Position numbers and translations under genes: made by a program | NCBI GenBank assembly: GCA_037576195.1 | Contig: CM075102.1 | Coordinates: forward strand, 50,898,745 to 50,962,744 | DNA from: Phytoseiulus persimilis | Taxonomy: Eukaryota; Arthropoda; Arachnida; Mesostigmata; Phytoseiidae | DNA length: 64,000 bases | Direction of reading: 5' to 3' | Notes under the pieces: model-generated | The model's database searches: none | What the model saw: the letters and a program-made list of their open reading frames with translations, nothing else | What the model was told of the DNA's origin: nothing | Part shown: positions 20,209 to 33,105 of the stretch, one piece after another | Layout of the letters: every line of letters begins with the position of its first letter | How positions within the stretch are numbered: position 1 is the stretch's first letter

Positions 20209-23200
20209 TCAAAGGAACAGGCGCACAACTCTCTCAACACAACGACGGCATTGGGGACACTTCAGATTTTTCTCCTGCACTTTCCGGGAGCATTTGTAAC
20301 AGCCCACAATGTGAGCAGAGCGGCCATGGACGATGGCCGTGTTTCGCGGCCGGGATTCGCACATGACGCATGTGCCCAAGAGATCTAAGTCCGATGGCTC
20401 AGCAGAAGAGTTGACTGACAGCTGTCCTTGAGAAAAGGACAGATCACCTTCGGTCAAAGGCTGCAATGAAGGAAACGATCGATAAACTCAGCGAACGAAT
20501 TGTGCACGGGAGGCATCCTCAGGGTTGATCTGGTGCATATCGTTCATGAACCGGGAAAACGTCGCGAAGCATGCGAGAAAAACTCACAGATGATGCTGCC
20601 TGTCTATCACAGAGTTCGGGAGTTTCGACTTTGAGCACTTTTGTAGGGCTGCCGTCTTGCTTATCTTTGGTACACTTTCTCTTTCTGCGAGCAATGCTCG
20701 GCGGGATCCTTCGATCCTCCTCCTTCCGCCAGCCGAATTGCGCAGTCCAACAGTGGTGGCAAAAGCCATTGCGAGTTTTAGCTTCGTCACTGCGACATTT
20801 ACAGAACCAAGGGTTCGTAACCTACGTGACGGGACAACAGGGCTACTTAGTATATTCTTTGGTTTTTTTTTCACCGATTTTCTCGGCTTTCTCTGAAAAT
20901 CTGAATGTTTAGACGTCTGAGCACAAGAGGATAGTAAGACAATCTCGATCGAACAAATGCAGTGATCATTCGGTCTTGATGTAGCATTCATAAGTTTCGG
21001 AAACCGGTCGAGGGAAGGCAAAGATATCATTCTTAGAAATTGGAGGAGTTTCAAGGTTGTTGAAAGAATCAGGAATGAACTAGAGTGATCGAGTGGACCG
21101 ACCGATGGTCTGATGGAATCGTTCGTGCATTATAGTGTTCGCGGGGGAAATCAGTGGAAGTATCGAACATGAGGAAAGTAACTTCAAGGAAACGGAGAGT
21201 GAAGATGCTATTCAGACGAGCAAACAGAATCACAGGCAAGAGGCAGACTGGAAGGGAGTAGTTTCGCTGGTGATTCACTTTCCAACTCCGGCGGCACTCT
21301 CACTCAGTGTTTCAAGTGAACGAACTCGCACACGAAAGAGAATCTTCAGGCGCACAAACAAATAAGCAGCGTTTTCCAGCGTTCATCACGGCAGCCGCAA
21401 AGATTCGATAAAGCACGTTGGTGAAACAGTCGCACAATTTAGAAATATCAGAGTCACAGGGTCCCGAGAGACGGCACCGTACGGTTTCCGCAACCGGCCA
21501 GATGCGGCATAGCGGAGAATAGCTCGAGCGGCATTGGGAGCAGCTGTAGCAGTGAAAGTTCATCGCTGAGTTTGTTGTATTCCGATGTCGAGCAGCACGA
21601 AGAGCGTTCAACAATTCCGGTTCTGCTTTTTCAAGCCACAGAGTCACCATCACGAGCACTAGAGTTAGAGGCTGGGTTCGGGTACCAGTGCGGGGGTTCG
21701 CGCAGCACCGCGGAGTCTGTCGCACTCTCTCGCATCCTCGTCGCACATGAACTGAGCACAGACCGCTTCCTGGGACTCCGGAAGTCACCTGTGCCTTCTC
21801 ACAGCGGCGCCAGAATGCGCGACGCACATTCTCTGGAACTTTTCTTAGGTCGTCAATTCAGCTTCGCCACTGCTCACTTATGATCAGCATAATTATTCCG
21901 CCACGGAGTTTCTTCATGCTCTTGTCCTTCGTTCGCTGCCGCGAGATTTCTCGCAAGGCGAACCAACCAGATGTACCGAGACCCCGGCTACGATTTGCAC
22001 GACGTAGCCCTTGTTCACTTCGGACCGTTGCACTTCGGTGGTCGGCGTTGCCGTGCGGTCAAGAACAAACGACCACCACGGTCAGAAACGAAGGCGACCT
22101 CGTCGTGCAGTTCACCGGAGTTGTATCTGGGTAATTTGCCTTGTCTCGACTTGACTCCGATGCATCCTAGACTTCGGCCATAGGTGGCCCAGCTCTCCGC
22201 ATCATCTCAGTCACGCCCGCCGATCCAACGTTCACCACGCTCTTCCCGACGAAATCGGTCACGTGGATCTCGTTGGGGGTAAACGACAACGGCAGCGGAA
22301 CAAGCGTGTCTGGATACCACCTTTGGTTACCTTTTTGCTTGACGGCTGGTTTGAGATGCGGACGCATTGCAGAGGTTGGAGGCTTGGCGATGACAGACAA
22401 CGAAAGAGCGAAGCTTGTTGGGAGAGAGCACTTGTGCACACGACTTTTGCCTTTCCAGAGTGGTTTACATGTCCTTAGTCTGATTGAGGTGAGTCGGTCT
22501 TGACCAAAAACGCAACGCTGCGCGGAAGCAAGGTTACTGTTCAAAGTTGACATATTCTTTCGCTCATTAGAATTGGGGGCTGGCCCCGGTTATCTCAGAG
22601 AGTCACATTCCGGCCAACTGTCTTGCTCAGTAACATCCGATCAGATCATTCGCCTCAAAACAATAACAATTTCGAGAGGAGGAATCTGAATCCTAAATGA
22701 GCCCTGGAAATTTCATCTAGAGAGACCGATTTATTTTTCTCCGAGCCTCTCCGAAAATCGAGAACTACCTATGAGCTTCCGCTGGAACTCGATTCAGTCC
22801 GTACAGCTTTTCTCCCAACTTTCCAGCCGTGACAGATCCGACACGACGATGGTGCCGCTCAGAACGCGTGTGTTCCTCACTGTCGGTATGAAGTGCCACT
22901 TTCATGCAAAAATGATGTTGGAATGGGCATGCAACGACACGCACACTCATGAGAAGCTTTCTAAAACTCATTGTGGATTCGCACCCAATAGATCGACGTC
23001 AGCCAGAAAGTCTGACATCTGCGCTCAAAAGATCTGAAACCGTTGCCATCGACACGAAAAGCTCACTTGAAGTCTTTCGAACAGCTGCTTAGCGCTTGCG
23101 CTCATATCGAAAGGTCTCTCCATAATTCTAACCCTGGATCGAGTGAAGGATCGATCAGATCACGCTGCGACTCCCGTGAGCTTTACGTGCGTAGCATGTG

Positions 23201-26200
23201 AGGGGCGTGCTCAATCGGGAGCACTCGAGCTTCTTGAAATTCTATCTTTGAGACTCACCGGACAGTCGCTTTTAGTGGCAGTGATCAGCGATTCACAGTC
23301 GGAGGTGTCGGCGAAAAAATCGTCACCTTCCTTGGATCCAATGCTCTCGACCATTATTTTCTCTTCGACAATATGCTGCGAATTCGAAAGCAATCGTCAT
23401 GAATTAGTGTTTGAGCTTCACTAGTGAGCTGGGATCGTGGGCAGGGTCCCACAACGACTTCTGAGTATCTTGGGTCGAAAAATTTGAGCAAATGCTCACA
23501 ATTTCAAGATCGCTGTCGCTCGAATAGGAATGGAGATCATCATCCGAGCCGACTTCACTGTAGGGCTCGAACTCGTTGTATTCAGTTTCCAAGGAATGCA
23601 CACTGGTGACGCTTATTTCATCATCGGAATCCGAGCGAACGAGTGATTTGAGGAGACTCTGAGGGAAATGGGGACAGTGGTCAATTTCCTAGGGAATCAG
23701 CCTCAGTTCGGGAGTGTTCCCCTCAATGAGCCGGATGAAAATGAGGGATACCCACGAGCTGACTCACCTTTTCATTGAACTCCTCGAAGATGGAGAGGTT
23801 CGTCGTGCAACTGCTGTCGTCATTGTCGTCAGCTTCGCCGAATTCAATCTCAAGATCGACATCAGAACTATTGTCTGATGAGCAGTGCATGGAATCCGAC
23901 ACTCCATGAAGCACATCGACATCGTAATTTGAGCCGGTGGACGAGTTATCTCCTATTTTCAAGCCAATCATGACGAATGTTAACGATGCTGAGCTCGGGA
24001 GTCAAAAATGCTGCCTCTTTCGGGACTCACACAACAGGACCGCGTGCAATGCTTCTATAAAGCCTGGGCCTCCACGCTCGTTGAGGGATCAGTGCAAGGG
24101 ACATGCTATGGTCTCGAACCCTCAACGAACCCTTCTCAAGTTTCAGCTTTATGTTTGCACCCAACCCTGTTAAAGCAACCGAAAACCATAGGAGATCGAT
24201 GCTCACGCATGAAGGGGTCCCTTCTAATAGCGCGGAACATCCGAGGGAGATGAGGACGGAATGTGCAATGTCCACCATTAACGAGGGCTCGGGACCAGAG
24301 TTCCCACTCGGGGACATGGAACACCGCTCCGTCAACGACGAACTACCATGCTCCAGCTCCGTGTGGGGAACCGTGGACTCGAGGCCCGCGTTAACATCTC
24401 CTCCGAACCCTGAGGCTCGCGGTCATCGACCGCTCAGCGAATTCCTTCAGTTTTCAGAAGTGGATTCCACTTCTCAGCTAAACGTGGAACATTCTCAAGG
24501 GCCCTGTGTGTCCTCCCCGAATCCTCAACAGGCGACAGTGAGAGGGCCACCACAGCCGCAATCACTGACGGTTATTTCGAAACAGGGTTCGCGAACGGCA
24601 TTGCGTAACACCGGACGCTCTTTTACGGACCAAGCTCAACAAACATCGAAGAGAGAGCTTAATTCAAAACGTCTCCATCCTTACCCACGTCATGTAGCTT
24701 CTGAGTGAACACTGGTGATATGTGACGCTTGATTAAATCTCTGTGAGTAGATTCGTAAGAAGACGTCCGGTAAAGATCATTGGCGACGGAGAAGAGCCAA
24801 CGACAAGAAGAACAATGATCAATCCATCGGAATGCAACGGAGACAAGAAAAAAATGAAATAGAATCAACTGTCAGTTATGTTTCCCGGTCAGTTCAGGCC
24901 CTTCTGTGGCCAATCGAATGAAATCTCTTCTTGGATCCGTACCTAGGAAGTCAACCCACAAAGAAACATTCGCACACAATTCTCCTGCTAGCTCAGATGT
25001 GGTGAAAGTTAGAGGCTGGTGAACGATTTGCGACGCCGTCTGAAGGAAGTATGCAACCACGATTTCGACTATTTGTTTACCTCAATGACCCGGTCAGTCT
25101 CGAGACAGGCTTCTCAGAATTCGAATTGAGCGCTCAGCCTCCACAAATTTTGATTACAATCTTGAGTTTCTACAGAGAAGCGGTTTGAGCCTGCGATTCA
25201 TTCCCAGCATTTGTGTTTTCTTCCGATTCTTTTCTTCTGGTCCAAAATGAATCAACGGTAGCACCGTGCCATCACTTGGTAGACAGACACGCATGCTCCG
25301 GCCTCGACACAGACTGATGACGTATATTCAGCAGCCAAAACGGGTTTTTACATTCTTCTCGGCACCGATTAACAAAACAATTTCAGAGCGTTCAATGATT
25401 CACATGGGGACCACAACATCGTTCGAGTTATAGTCTTCATGAATTCCGAGAGGCCACAAGTATTCGCTTGAGCGCCTACATCGAGAAGAAAGTTGTAATG
25501 AGAAACGTTAGCCTTGACCACCCGAATCTTGCAGCAAACGAACGCAAACAAGGAACTGAATGAATGAAAAACTGCAAGATTTCGATGCCCCTTCCAATGT
25601 TCATGAAAACTTAAACCCAAGCATATGACAAGGACAATTCCAGAGTCTTCGAAACGTTCGACAATCACGGCCGTGTGAGAACTTGCAGGAACACAACCCG
25701 CACATTCATGCCCAAGCGTGTTCAGACCGAGTAAAGAAGACGAGATGACGAATCATCTCCTCAGCGGCCACGAAGTAGACCAAATAAGGCAGAGAACATA
25801 TGTACAGATACCGGTATCGCGGAATGAAGGAAAAGATAAAAAGACTGGATCTCAAGAGCGACTGAAACTTCTCGGATTGAAACTGTTGCAACAATGCGAT
25901 TCAGCTAGTTCCATGAGCAATTTAATCATGCATACATCACGGCTTTCTCGCCACAAAGAAGCCGATCTCAGCGCTCGAGCTCTACTCCTTGGAGTCACGA
26001 TCCTGTGCAACGATCGCTCACCTCACACGATCTTTCGCACACCATCCAGGAAATAGGCTTTTCAGGCAAAAAAAAGTAGTAGCGAGTAACAGACGGAAAA
26101 CTTACACAGCTTCGCGATTTGTAAACGAGATTCTCTTGAACAAGTTTCCAAGTTGATCCCCGCCGCACATAATGACTTCCGGTCGCGAAGGGTCGAACAA

Positions 26201-26838
26201 TCTTTTGGAAATGATGTGTTGTCTTAGGTAGTACAATATCTGGAAAGGTAAGGAATGGGGTAACGATGGGGTTACACTCGTGAGATCGTCACTCTCGAGA
26301 CGCTGCTCGAAGTGAATGAAGCTTTATCCGGCAACGATTCGAAAAAGTCTAGATCAACTCACCGTACGGAACGTGACTGGTTCTTTCGGCATTCCATAAC
26401 TTTCCAGAATGCGATGAAATGCGTTATCGAGTAAGTACATCTGGAAGACGAGAAACATCACTTTTCAAGCCACTTGAAGTTGAACTTTTCACGGAGCGAG
26501 TCAGGCGGATGATATGGAAAATTCACAGGGGGCTAAGCCGTAACTTTACTTCGTGGCGAACCCAGACAGCGACGCCTAGCTCGGAAGCCTAGCTTCAATT
26601 GAGAACAAATGAGCTGCGGTTTGCGATCAGAGTTCAACCTGCACATGCATGTACGACTCGTAGACGACGAGGAGCTATCTCAGAGCGAGGTACCCCCTGA
26701 CGAAGGGCCTGACGCTCGAATGCACTGTATGGAGCTGAATGTACTCACATTTACAGAGTCGTCGAGCTTCGACGAAGAGGGGGCCTGTTTGGGCAGCAGG
26801 CCCGGTGCCTGGCTCGCCCTCGTGACCATATCCGTCAT
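20209..26838 (-). CDS. MDM2: Mdm2-family p53 E3 ubiquitin ligase
   Basis: Nuclear RING E3 that binds and ubiquitinates p53. Exons supported by splice sites and phase: 26838-26749 (start, MTDMVTRAS), 26440-26363, 26239-26106 (SWIB domain, HIISKRLFDPSRPE), 23952-23768, 23658-23500 and 23375-23259 (Asp/Glu/Ser-rich acidic region), 20821-20588 (RanBP2-type zinc finger, PWFCKCRS...NGFCHHCW) and 20460-20209 (RING, with CVMC, HGRSAH, CYKC, CPQC, ending VVRLFL). The spacing of the RING ligands (two His between the Cys pairs) is specific to Mdm2/MdmX. Exons joining 26106 (phase 2) to 23952 (phase 1) are not resolved; part of the SWIB end is therefore missing. The p53-pocket positions L54, L57, I61, F86 and F91 of the human protein are conserved by alignment; G58 is Arg. 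The gene is divergent from Pol eta. Introns up to 2.4 kb are long for this window. Confidence 0.9.
21940..22553. other. Coding-like stretch inside an Mdm2 intron, unassigned
   Basis: Both strands carry open frames with coding-like codon use. On the minus strand, a frame ending at 22167 includes RWYPDTLVPLPLSFTPNEIH. On the plus strand, one starting near 21971 includes YRDPGYDLHDVALVHFGPLH. I recognise neither. It could be a nested gene, a further Mdm2 exon or chance. Confidence 0.25.
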
Positions 26839-28189
26839 ACTGCAACGTAAAGCCAACATTGTAGGTGTTTCAGGGAACGGCTTCAGATGCTTCCTTAAAA
26901 CAGCATGGACGAGATACGCGATCCGTGGGATTCGAGCAAAAAAGACTCAGCCCAGCCATTGCTGGTCTTGAGAGGACCGACAGCAAGCTTTCTGCCCAGA
27001 CATGTAGTCGCTTTCAGAGGGGGTGCCACGGCGAAGTTCACATTCCCAGAATTTTGGGGGACCCTCGCTGCCGGGTGCGTTGATGCGAACACGTACTGAT
27101 TCAGTACCGTTGAAGCTCCCGGGAGACGGATCCATACAACGAACACCAAACTTGTGTACTCTGAGGGTGACTCCCACGAGTGATGTCCTCACTTATAGAA
27201 CGGAAGGGAAAATAACGACGTACCCGGGAAGGAAGCCCTCGAATGCGATTCACGGGCTTGAGACCGCCACAAGAAACCACCCGCCAACTCCTTTCCCACA
27301 CTCAGAACTCGATTCCGTATCAAAGAACCGGATGCCCTTGATGAACGTCGTTTCGCTGCACTCTCTAGCACGTACAGCGGCTTCACCTCTTTCCGTCTAT
27401 AGCTGCCGCTGCTTGGTTCTATAGACTCATTCTCCAACGACTGATTCAGACATACTTAGGCCCCCGGCATACGGGGCGCAAGAAGCACCCCAGGCACGGA
27501 CGCTCGCTTCTTCACGGGAAAACAACCCGATCGAGCACACGACAGCGTCATCTGCCTTGACAGAACCATAGGGCAGGATCGGGCAGACTCAAGCTTGACC
27601 AAAACCAGCTCAACGAGCACTCCACGAAGTTGAGTGCTGAGGTCAGCGAAAGGAGGACGATGTCATCGATTATTCCACTCACGTGAACTTTCAGGGGTTC
27701 GCCAGCGGATCAGAGAAGAGTCCGGTGTTAAGAATATGAATTCCTCTTTTACTCTTCTCGTTTGTTATGTTTACGCACTGTAGCAGCAGGTCCTACCAAG
27801 TCGGAGCGGCGGCGGCTGCAACCAGCGACGATGATTTTGCTTGTGCGTCTCAGGAAATCGAGCTATGATTTCTTTGTGAGGCGGCGACGCCAGGACCCGT
27901 CCGGAACTTCGGAAGAAAGCGCGCACTTCACGAGCACGCAGTAGCTTTGATCGTGTGCCAAAGGGGCTGGAGGGCCAACTGTTTCATCGAATATTCCTTT
28001 GGATCGAACGCGTTGCCTACTTCGGGGCTTCGAGACGCTTTGAAAGTTGGCGCCAAACAGCTGTTCGGTTTCAACGCGCGAGAATCTCCCCGCTAACAAT
28101 CAAGAGGATGAAACTTCGGTCGGACAGAAGTAATGTTTTCCGATGTTCAAGGTGTCTGTATCTGAGGGCCGCAGAGTCGCAAACTCAAG
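26839..28189. promoter_or_regulatory. Divergent intergenic region, Mdm2 / Pol eta
   Basis: About 1.35 kb separates the two start codons, which face away from each other. The interval should hold both promoters and 5' UTRs. I looked for a clear tandem p53 site (two RRRCWWGYYY half-sites) and did not find one by eye; single imperfect matches around CATG occur, for example near 27000. Confidence 0.4.
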
Positions 28190-30128
28190 ATGACGAACCA
28201 AGCATCTCCTCTCGGCCGATGCATAGCTCTCATTGACATGGACTGTTTCTACGTTCAAGTGGAAGAGAGATTGCAGCCACAGCACAAGGGGAAACCGGGA
28301 GTAGTGGTGCAGTGCACCGGTAGGCTGGTGATCGGATCGAATTATGCCGTTCATGAACGAAGATTCCCGATTCTTTCCGGGCGTAAATGAAACGTCCATG
28401 TTCCGAATTTTCCAGGGAGCGGCGTCGAGGGTGGGTGCATTGCGGTGAATTACGAGGCACGAGCCAAAGGTATAAGGAGGGGCATGAGGCCAAACCAAGC
28501 CAGAGCTCTGAGTTCCGATTGCATAATCTATCACGTCCCTGAGGTACGTCAGAAAGCGGATCTTTCAAGATACAGGTACGGACCGATCCCGTTTCTCATC
28601 AAACAAATGACTAGATGACGTGGGCCTCCAATATTCTCATTGAGATCAGTAAGAACACGCTTTTTGCTGTTCCAGAAAGGCCGGCGCCGAGGTTCTCGAA
28701 GTTTTTTGCTCCTTCGATGCAGTGGTCGAGAGAGCTTCCATAGACGAGGCTTACATCGATCTCACGTCGCTCGTTTCAAACAAAGGAGTCATGGTACCCA
28801 TGGAAGCCCTCGGCGATGCCTTCATCGAAGGCTACGAAGATGCCACAACATTCCTTGAACGTGAGGTGTTGCTCGTGGATCATGTCGCAGAGGGGAATAA
28901 GTGATCGGATTGACTATTCCGTAATGCACCCGTTTCCCAACTCTATCTAGATGTCGATTGGACGGAGAACGGTGGAGATGCTTTTCTTGCGCGAGGAGCC
29001 GCTATTATGATGGAGATGAGAGCCAAGGTTCTACAGCAAACTGGTTTCACCTGTTCCGCCGGGATTTCTCATAACAAAGTAAAGGCTGACAGCTGGAACC
29101 GACAAGTCTTTGGTGACGTGATTCCGGCTCGAATTGTCTCTCGAAATTCTGACGAATTCCGCTTCTGCAGATCGTTGCGAAGCTCGCCGCTGGGCTCCAT
29201 AAACCGAACAAGCTTACCGTAGTTCCCCACAGCTCGGTCTCACAGCTGTTCACAACCGTACCAATCGGCAAAGTTCGCAACCTTGGAGGGAAACTCGGTG
29301 ACAACATCACAAAGGATCTCCACATCGAGACAATGGCGCAGCTAGCTCAAGTTTCTCAGAACAAGCTCATTCAGCTCTATGGCGAGAAGACAGGGTGCGT
29401 TCTCTCAAGCTCAGATCAATCTCAAGCTCTTCAATCACCACAACGTTCTGAAACTAGCTGGGGCTCTCTGTCCGTATCAAATCGGTATTTCTGTCGACCA
29501 GGAGATGGCTCCATTCGCTGAGTTTCGGCGTCGATTACGAAGCCGTGGAGAATCGACTCTTGGCCAAGAGCATTGGTTGTGCGAAAACTTTCCCTGGGAA
29601 ACTGAGGCTTACAACTGTGACTGAAATGGCGAAATGGGTGAACAACCTAAGCGAAGAATTGGAGGAACGACTCCGGGAGGACTCAAAGAAGAACCACCGA
29701 GTGCCACGCCTCCTCGTTGTTGGCAACGGATATCAATCTCGAAGTGTAGCTTTAACTGGGAGTTCCTTCAGCCGAGTGTTCCTTTATAATGAAGTTATGC
29801 GAGTTCTGCGGAAACTGAACACGGCCCCAACGAACAGCGACGCGCTTGTCCCACCTCTAGAGGTTTTGCAATTCAACGCAACCAAGTTCGTCCCCCTTGA
29901 GGAGCACTCGAATATTACGAAGTATCTGACTTCGAACAATACCCGAAAGATGCAATCCAGTGAGTGCTTTTTTTGGGATTCCTGTGATTCGTCTCTCGAG
30001 TCTGATTCGGAGAGTAAATTCATTCTTCCTCTTCAGCTCCATCATCAAGAACTACTTCCATGTCGAAGCGGCTGAACGCCCTGATGGAGGCCGACGAAGA
30101 CAAGATCACTCCTGACGACGAGTTCTGA
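28190..30128 (+). CDS. POLH: DNA polymerase eta, catalytic core only
   Basis: Y-family translesion polymerase that inserts opposite UV photoproducts in the nucleus. Seven exons assemble with consistent phases: 28190-28319, 28416-28575, 28676-28860, 28951-29078, 29171-29394, 29502-29959 and 30037-30128, giving 458 residues. Catalytic carboxylates are in IDMDCF (D16) and ERASIDEAY (D120, E121). Other eta signatures are QCTGSGVEGGCIAVNYEAR, SAGISHNK, KVRNLGGKLG and KSIGCAKTFPGK, followed by the little-finger domain with ELEERLRED. The human enzyme has 713 residues, with a C-terminal UBZ zinc finger and PIP boxes. Here the last exon adds only about 30 residues after the core and stops (TPDDEF), so those recruitment modules are absent from this model. 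No UBZ-like Cys/His exon was seen in the next 500 bases. Confidence 0.93.
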
Positions 30129-31115
30129 TCTTGGCCGGAGCGCAGTTCCGGCGCGGTTCGGGACTGCATGAAAGCCTCTGGAAGTTTGCGGGTGCTTCTT
30201 TTGTTGTGATACACATCCGCGATCTTGCCCCTCTCAGTTTTGGGGTTAAACCGAGTCCATGGTTCAATAAACATAGCTACGCTTGCGATTTCAATGAGAC
30301 ATTTTTCGGAATCACTGTAAAGTGGTGCTACTGTAGCGTCTCATCTTCGGCTGTCGGTAGACTGCTGATTTCAAAGGACCCGAGAATCGTACCATTCTTT
30401 CCGCAATATTATACTATTATTCTCGAGACTGCAGAACCGACGAGTTGGCTGCTGGTGGGTGAATAAACTGAAAAATCAAGGCACCGAACCTTATTGATGT
30501 TTATGCGGGTAGAACAGCGTAACCAGGAGGAAAGCTCGCCCCGGGTCGCTGTGATACAATGGTTGCGCGTACTAAATCATGAGTGTGTTCATATCGGCGA
30601 ATCTCACCCTCAGAACAACAACTTCCCCTGTCTGAGTCAGTTGACGTCACAGCATCAACAAGATCAATTTATGTCCAGTTGTATTATTTATTCTCAGAAA
30701 TCGCAAGACACAGCTGAACGAGCTCGCACACACACGGACACATGACGAGCCAATGGAAGTTACGCATGTATCATCCAGGTCTTTGACACCCTCAGCTCTT
30801 CTTGGTCCTTTCTCGCTTTCCTTTGAAGTCACGGAGGGGTCGCGATGCATCTATGAGGCGTCGAGGCATCGTTCGAGGACGCTTTTTCTAACGGATATTT
30901 TTCTCAAAGCTTCAATCGGAATGAAACTCCGCTGTGGAATGAAATCTCATCCGCACGCAAATATTACAATACAATAGAAACTCTCTTTTATTTACAAAAT
31001 GTTTTAGTGGGGTAATTTCTCTCATCTTCTCCCTCTCGCTTCTTTTGATAAAAACTAACACCATTTTCTCTCTCTCTCTCTTTCAGGTCCTCATCAATCC
31101 CTACCTACAGAAGGT

Positions 31116-33105
31116 TCATGCTGGCAGTTTCAATGCCTTCCCCTTGATAACCTTCGTAACATAAAGGTAGAAGAAATCACAGTACAACACGGTCTGGACG
31201 ACACCCGCAACGATAGCAATCACGTCGTAGAAGTTCTCCGCGTAGTATCGATAGATCCAGTTGAGAATGTAGAGCGCACGATAGGAACCGAGTGCGAACA
31301 AGTAGTGTGATGTGATGGTTTCCGCCTCCCCTAGAAGAAACGGAGCAGCCATTTGCCGAGGGTACACGAGAGAGTCCGTAGGAATGATCAAGGTCAACGA
31401 GTTACATTATCAATCATCATCATGCGAAAGGGTTACCAAGTTACCTGTTTTCGACACCATGAAGAGTTGGGGCAGGATTGCAACGGCTTCAAGATAGATC
31501 GAAAAAGTCCAAAGGAGCTCCATGAACGTGAATTCGTGATTGATGACGAGAGCGAGAAGGGCACATGGCGCCAAGAGGAATTCCACCCGGAATGTGTCGT
31601 GGTTTCGGTCGTAGGTTGCCTTGAACTTCACCCACATCAGGTAGAGAGTTCCTGAATCGATAAAGATACGTTAGCTTCGCCGTGTTCGAGCTCCTGAACA
31701 GAGCTTCGGGACGAGCCCCGATACAAAATCCGGAGTGTCATGGAATCTAGGAGGATCCAGCCGAGTCGGCATCTCGTATGCCCGGCTGATGTTCGGCCCA
31801 TGCTCGGAATTGCTCCATCGGCCGAACGAGTTTAGGTTCTCGCAAATGAAACAGCCAAGCTCATGGGCGACGATCAACCCGAGCAGACTATAACCATACG
31901 GCTGCTTCAGTTTCTAGCCTGGTGAATCAGATGTAGACTGTATTTTGTCGGCCAATGAGGCAAAAAGACTAGCATCTCGCACGTCTTCGCTCATTGAAGT
32001 CTCCAACTACATCCTCAGCGAGGGAGCATTATTCCCTGGCCGTGAAGCACCGAGCGGTAGCAAGGAGCTCACTCGGTCGTTTTCAATTTATGCCAATCCA
32101 ACTCGCACCAGCTGTTATCATCGTCACAAGCAGCAGCGCCGTCATCGTCGTTCTCCAGTATCATGTTACGTGTCATCGAGGATGAGGAAGGAATTCAAAT
32201 TCCATCCCTTCAGCCGTGGGTCACTTCTACGAGCGTTCCTCGGCCCGTCGTCACGGGATGTTTCTTCCATAATTATTCCGAGAGGTACGATAAGCCGACT
32301 CATTCTCATCGACCGTCCCTCCACGGAACGGACAAGAAATGCAGTTGGCTTAACGGATTCAGCTCATACGCTAAGCGGAACTTTCGAAACCTTCATCATT
32401 ATCAGGTCGTTTCTCGGAAGGGTCATTGACTTCTTCTGTCAAACGTTTTTCTCCCTCCGGTCGGTGATATTTGTGAGCGCACTATCGACAAGAAGGACAG
32501 CTCCTTCCTAAAACTGAGCTAAACGATATCAGAAGTCGAGACCGGTGCGGTGCTTATGTCTGACTCTGGGTTCTGAGCAGAACACCGAGGATTCGCTCAC
32601 TCAGTCGTGGCAACAGATTTAGGTAGAGATCTTCCTCTCTCCTTCCCTGGGCAGAGTTGAACCACGTCAGCGTGTGGTATGAGCTCGCAAGCGTGCACCT
32701 GTGGGTAGAGGGCGAACGGACCTCAAACCGTACTCCGAATAATCCCTCCGAACTTCGGAAGCCCTTCAGAAGTTGTAGTCCTCCCAGCCGGCGACATCAC
32801 ACCTGTCTGCGACGACCACTCAAGTCCAGTCTCCTCAGGTTCCTCCACAAGGGTGCAGCCAGGATGATTCCGACACATTCGTACTCACCGAAGGATGCGG
32901 CGAGGAAAATTACTTTCATCACGGTGTTGTAGACCGAAATGAATGACGTGAACAGGTCCAAGTATCGAGCAGCGTAGACAACGCTGAAGAGCAGCTGAGA
33001 ACGACCCGAAATGCCGGCACACGAACGAGTTTTCCAAATCTTTAACAACAGTATTATGATGGCGAACAGGTGGGAGAGATCCCCCAGTAGTCGAAACAGA
33101 TTCAT
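31116..33105 (-). CDS. KdelR: ER lumen protein-retaining receptor (KDEL receptor)
   Basis: Seven-helix Golgi receptor that returns KDEL/HDEL-tagged ER proteins through COPI vesicles. Exons 33105-32889, 31651-31445 and 31330-31116 join with phases 1/2 and 1/2 and give 212 residues, the same length as the human protein. The family sequence is nearly intact: [13 protein letters not shown] at the start, [47 protein letters not shown] and the closing segment [14 protein letters not shown]. The start at 33105 is chosen because it gives the universal MNLFR N-terminus; an upstream in-frame ATG at 33219 would add 38 foreign residues. Intron 1 (about 1.2 kb) contains no recognised gene. Confidence 0.97.

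Noticed and set aside
24103..24708. Plus-strand 201-codon frame inside an Mdm2 intron
   Set aside because: It has no domain, no splice support and low-complexity Ser/Pro content; similar frames arise by chance here.
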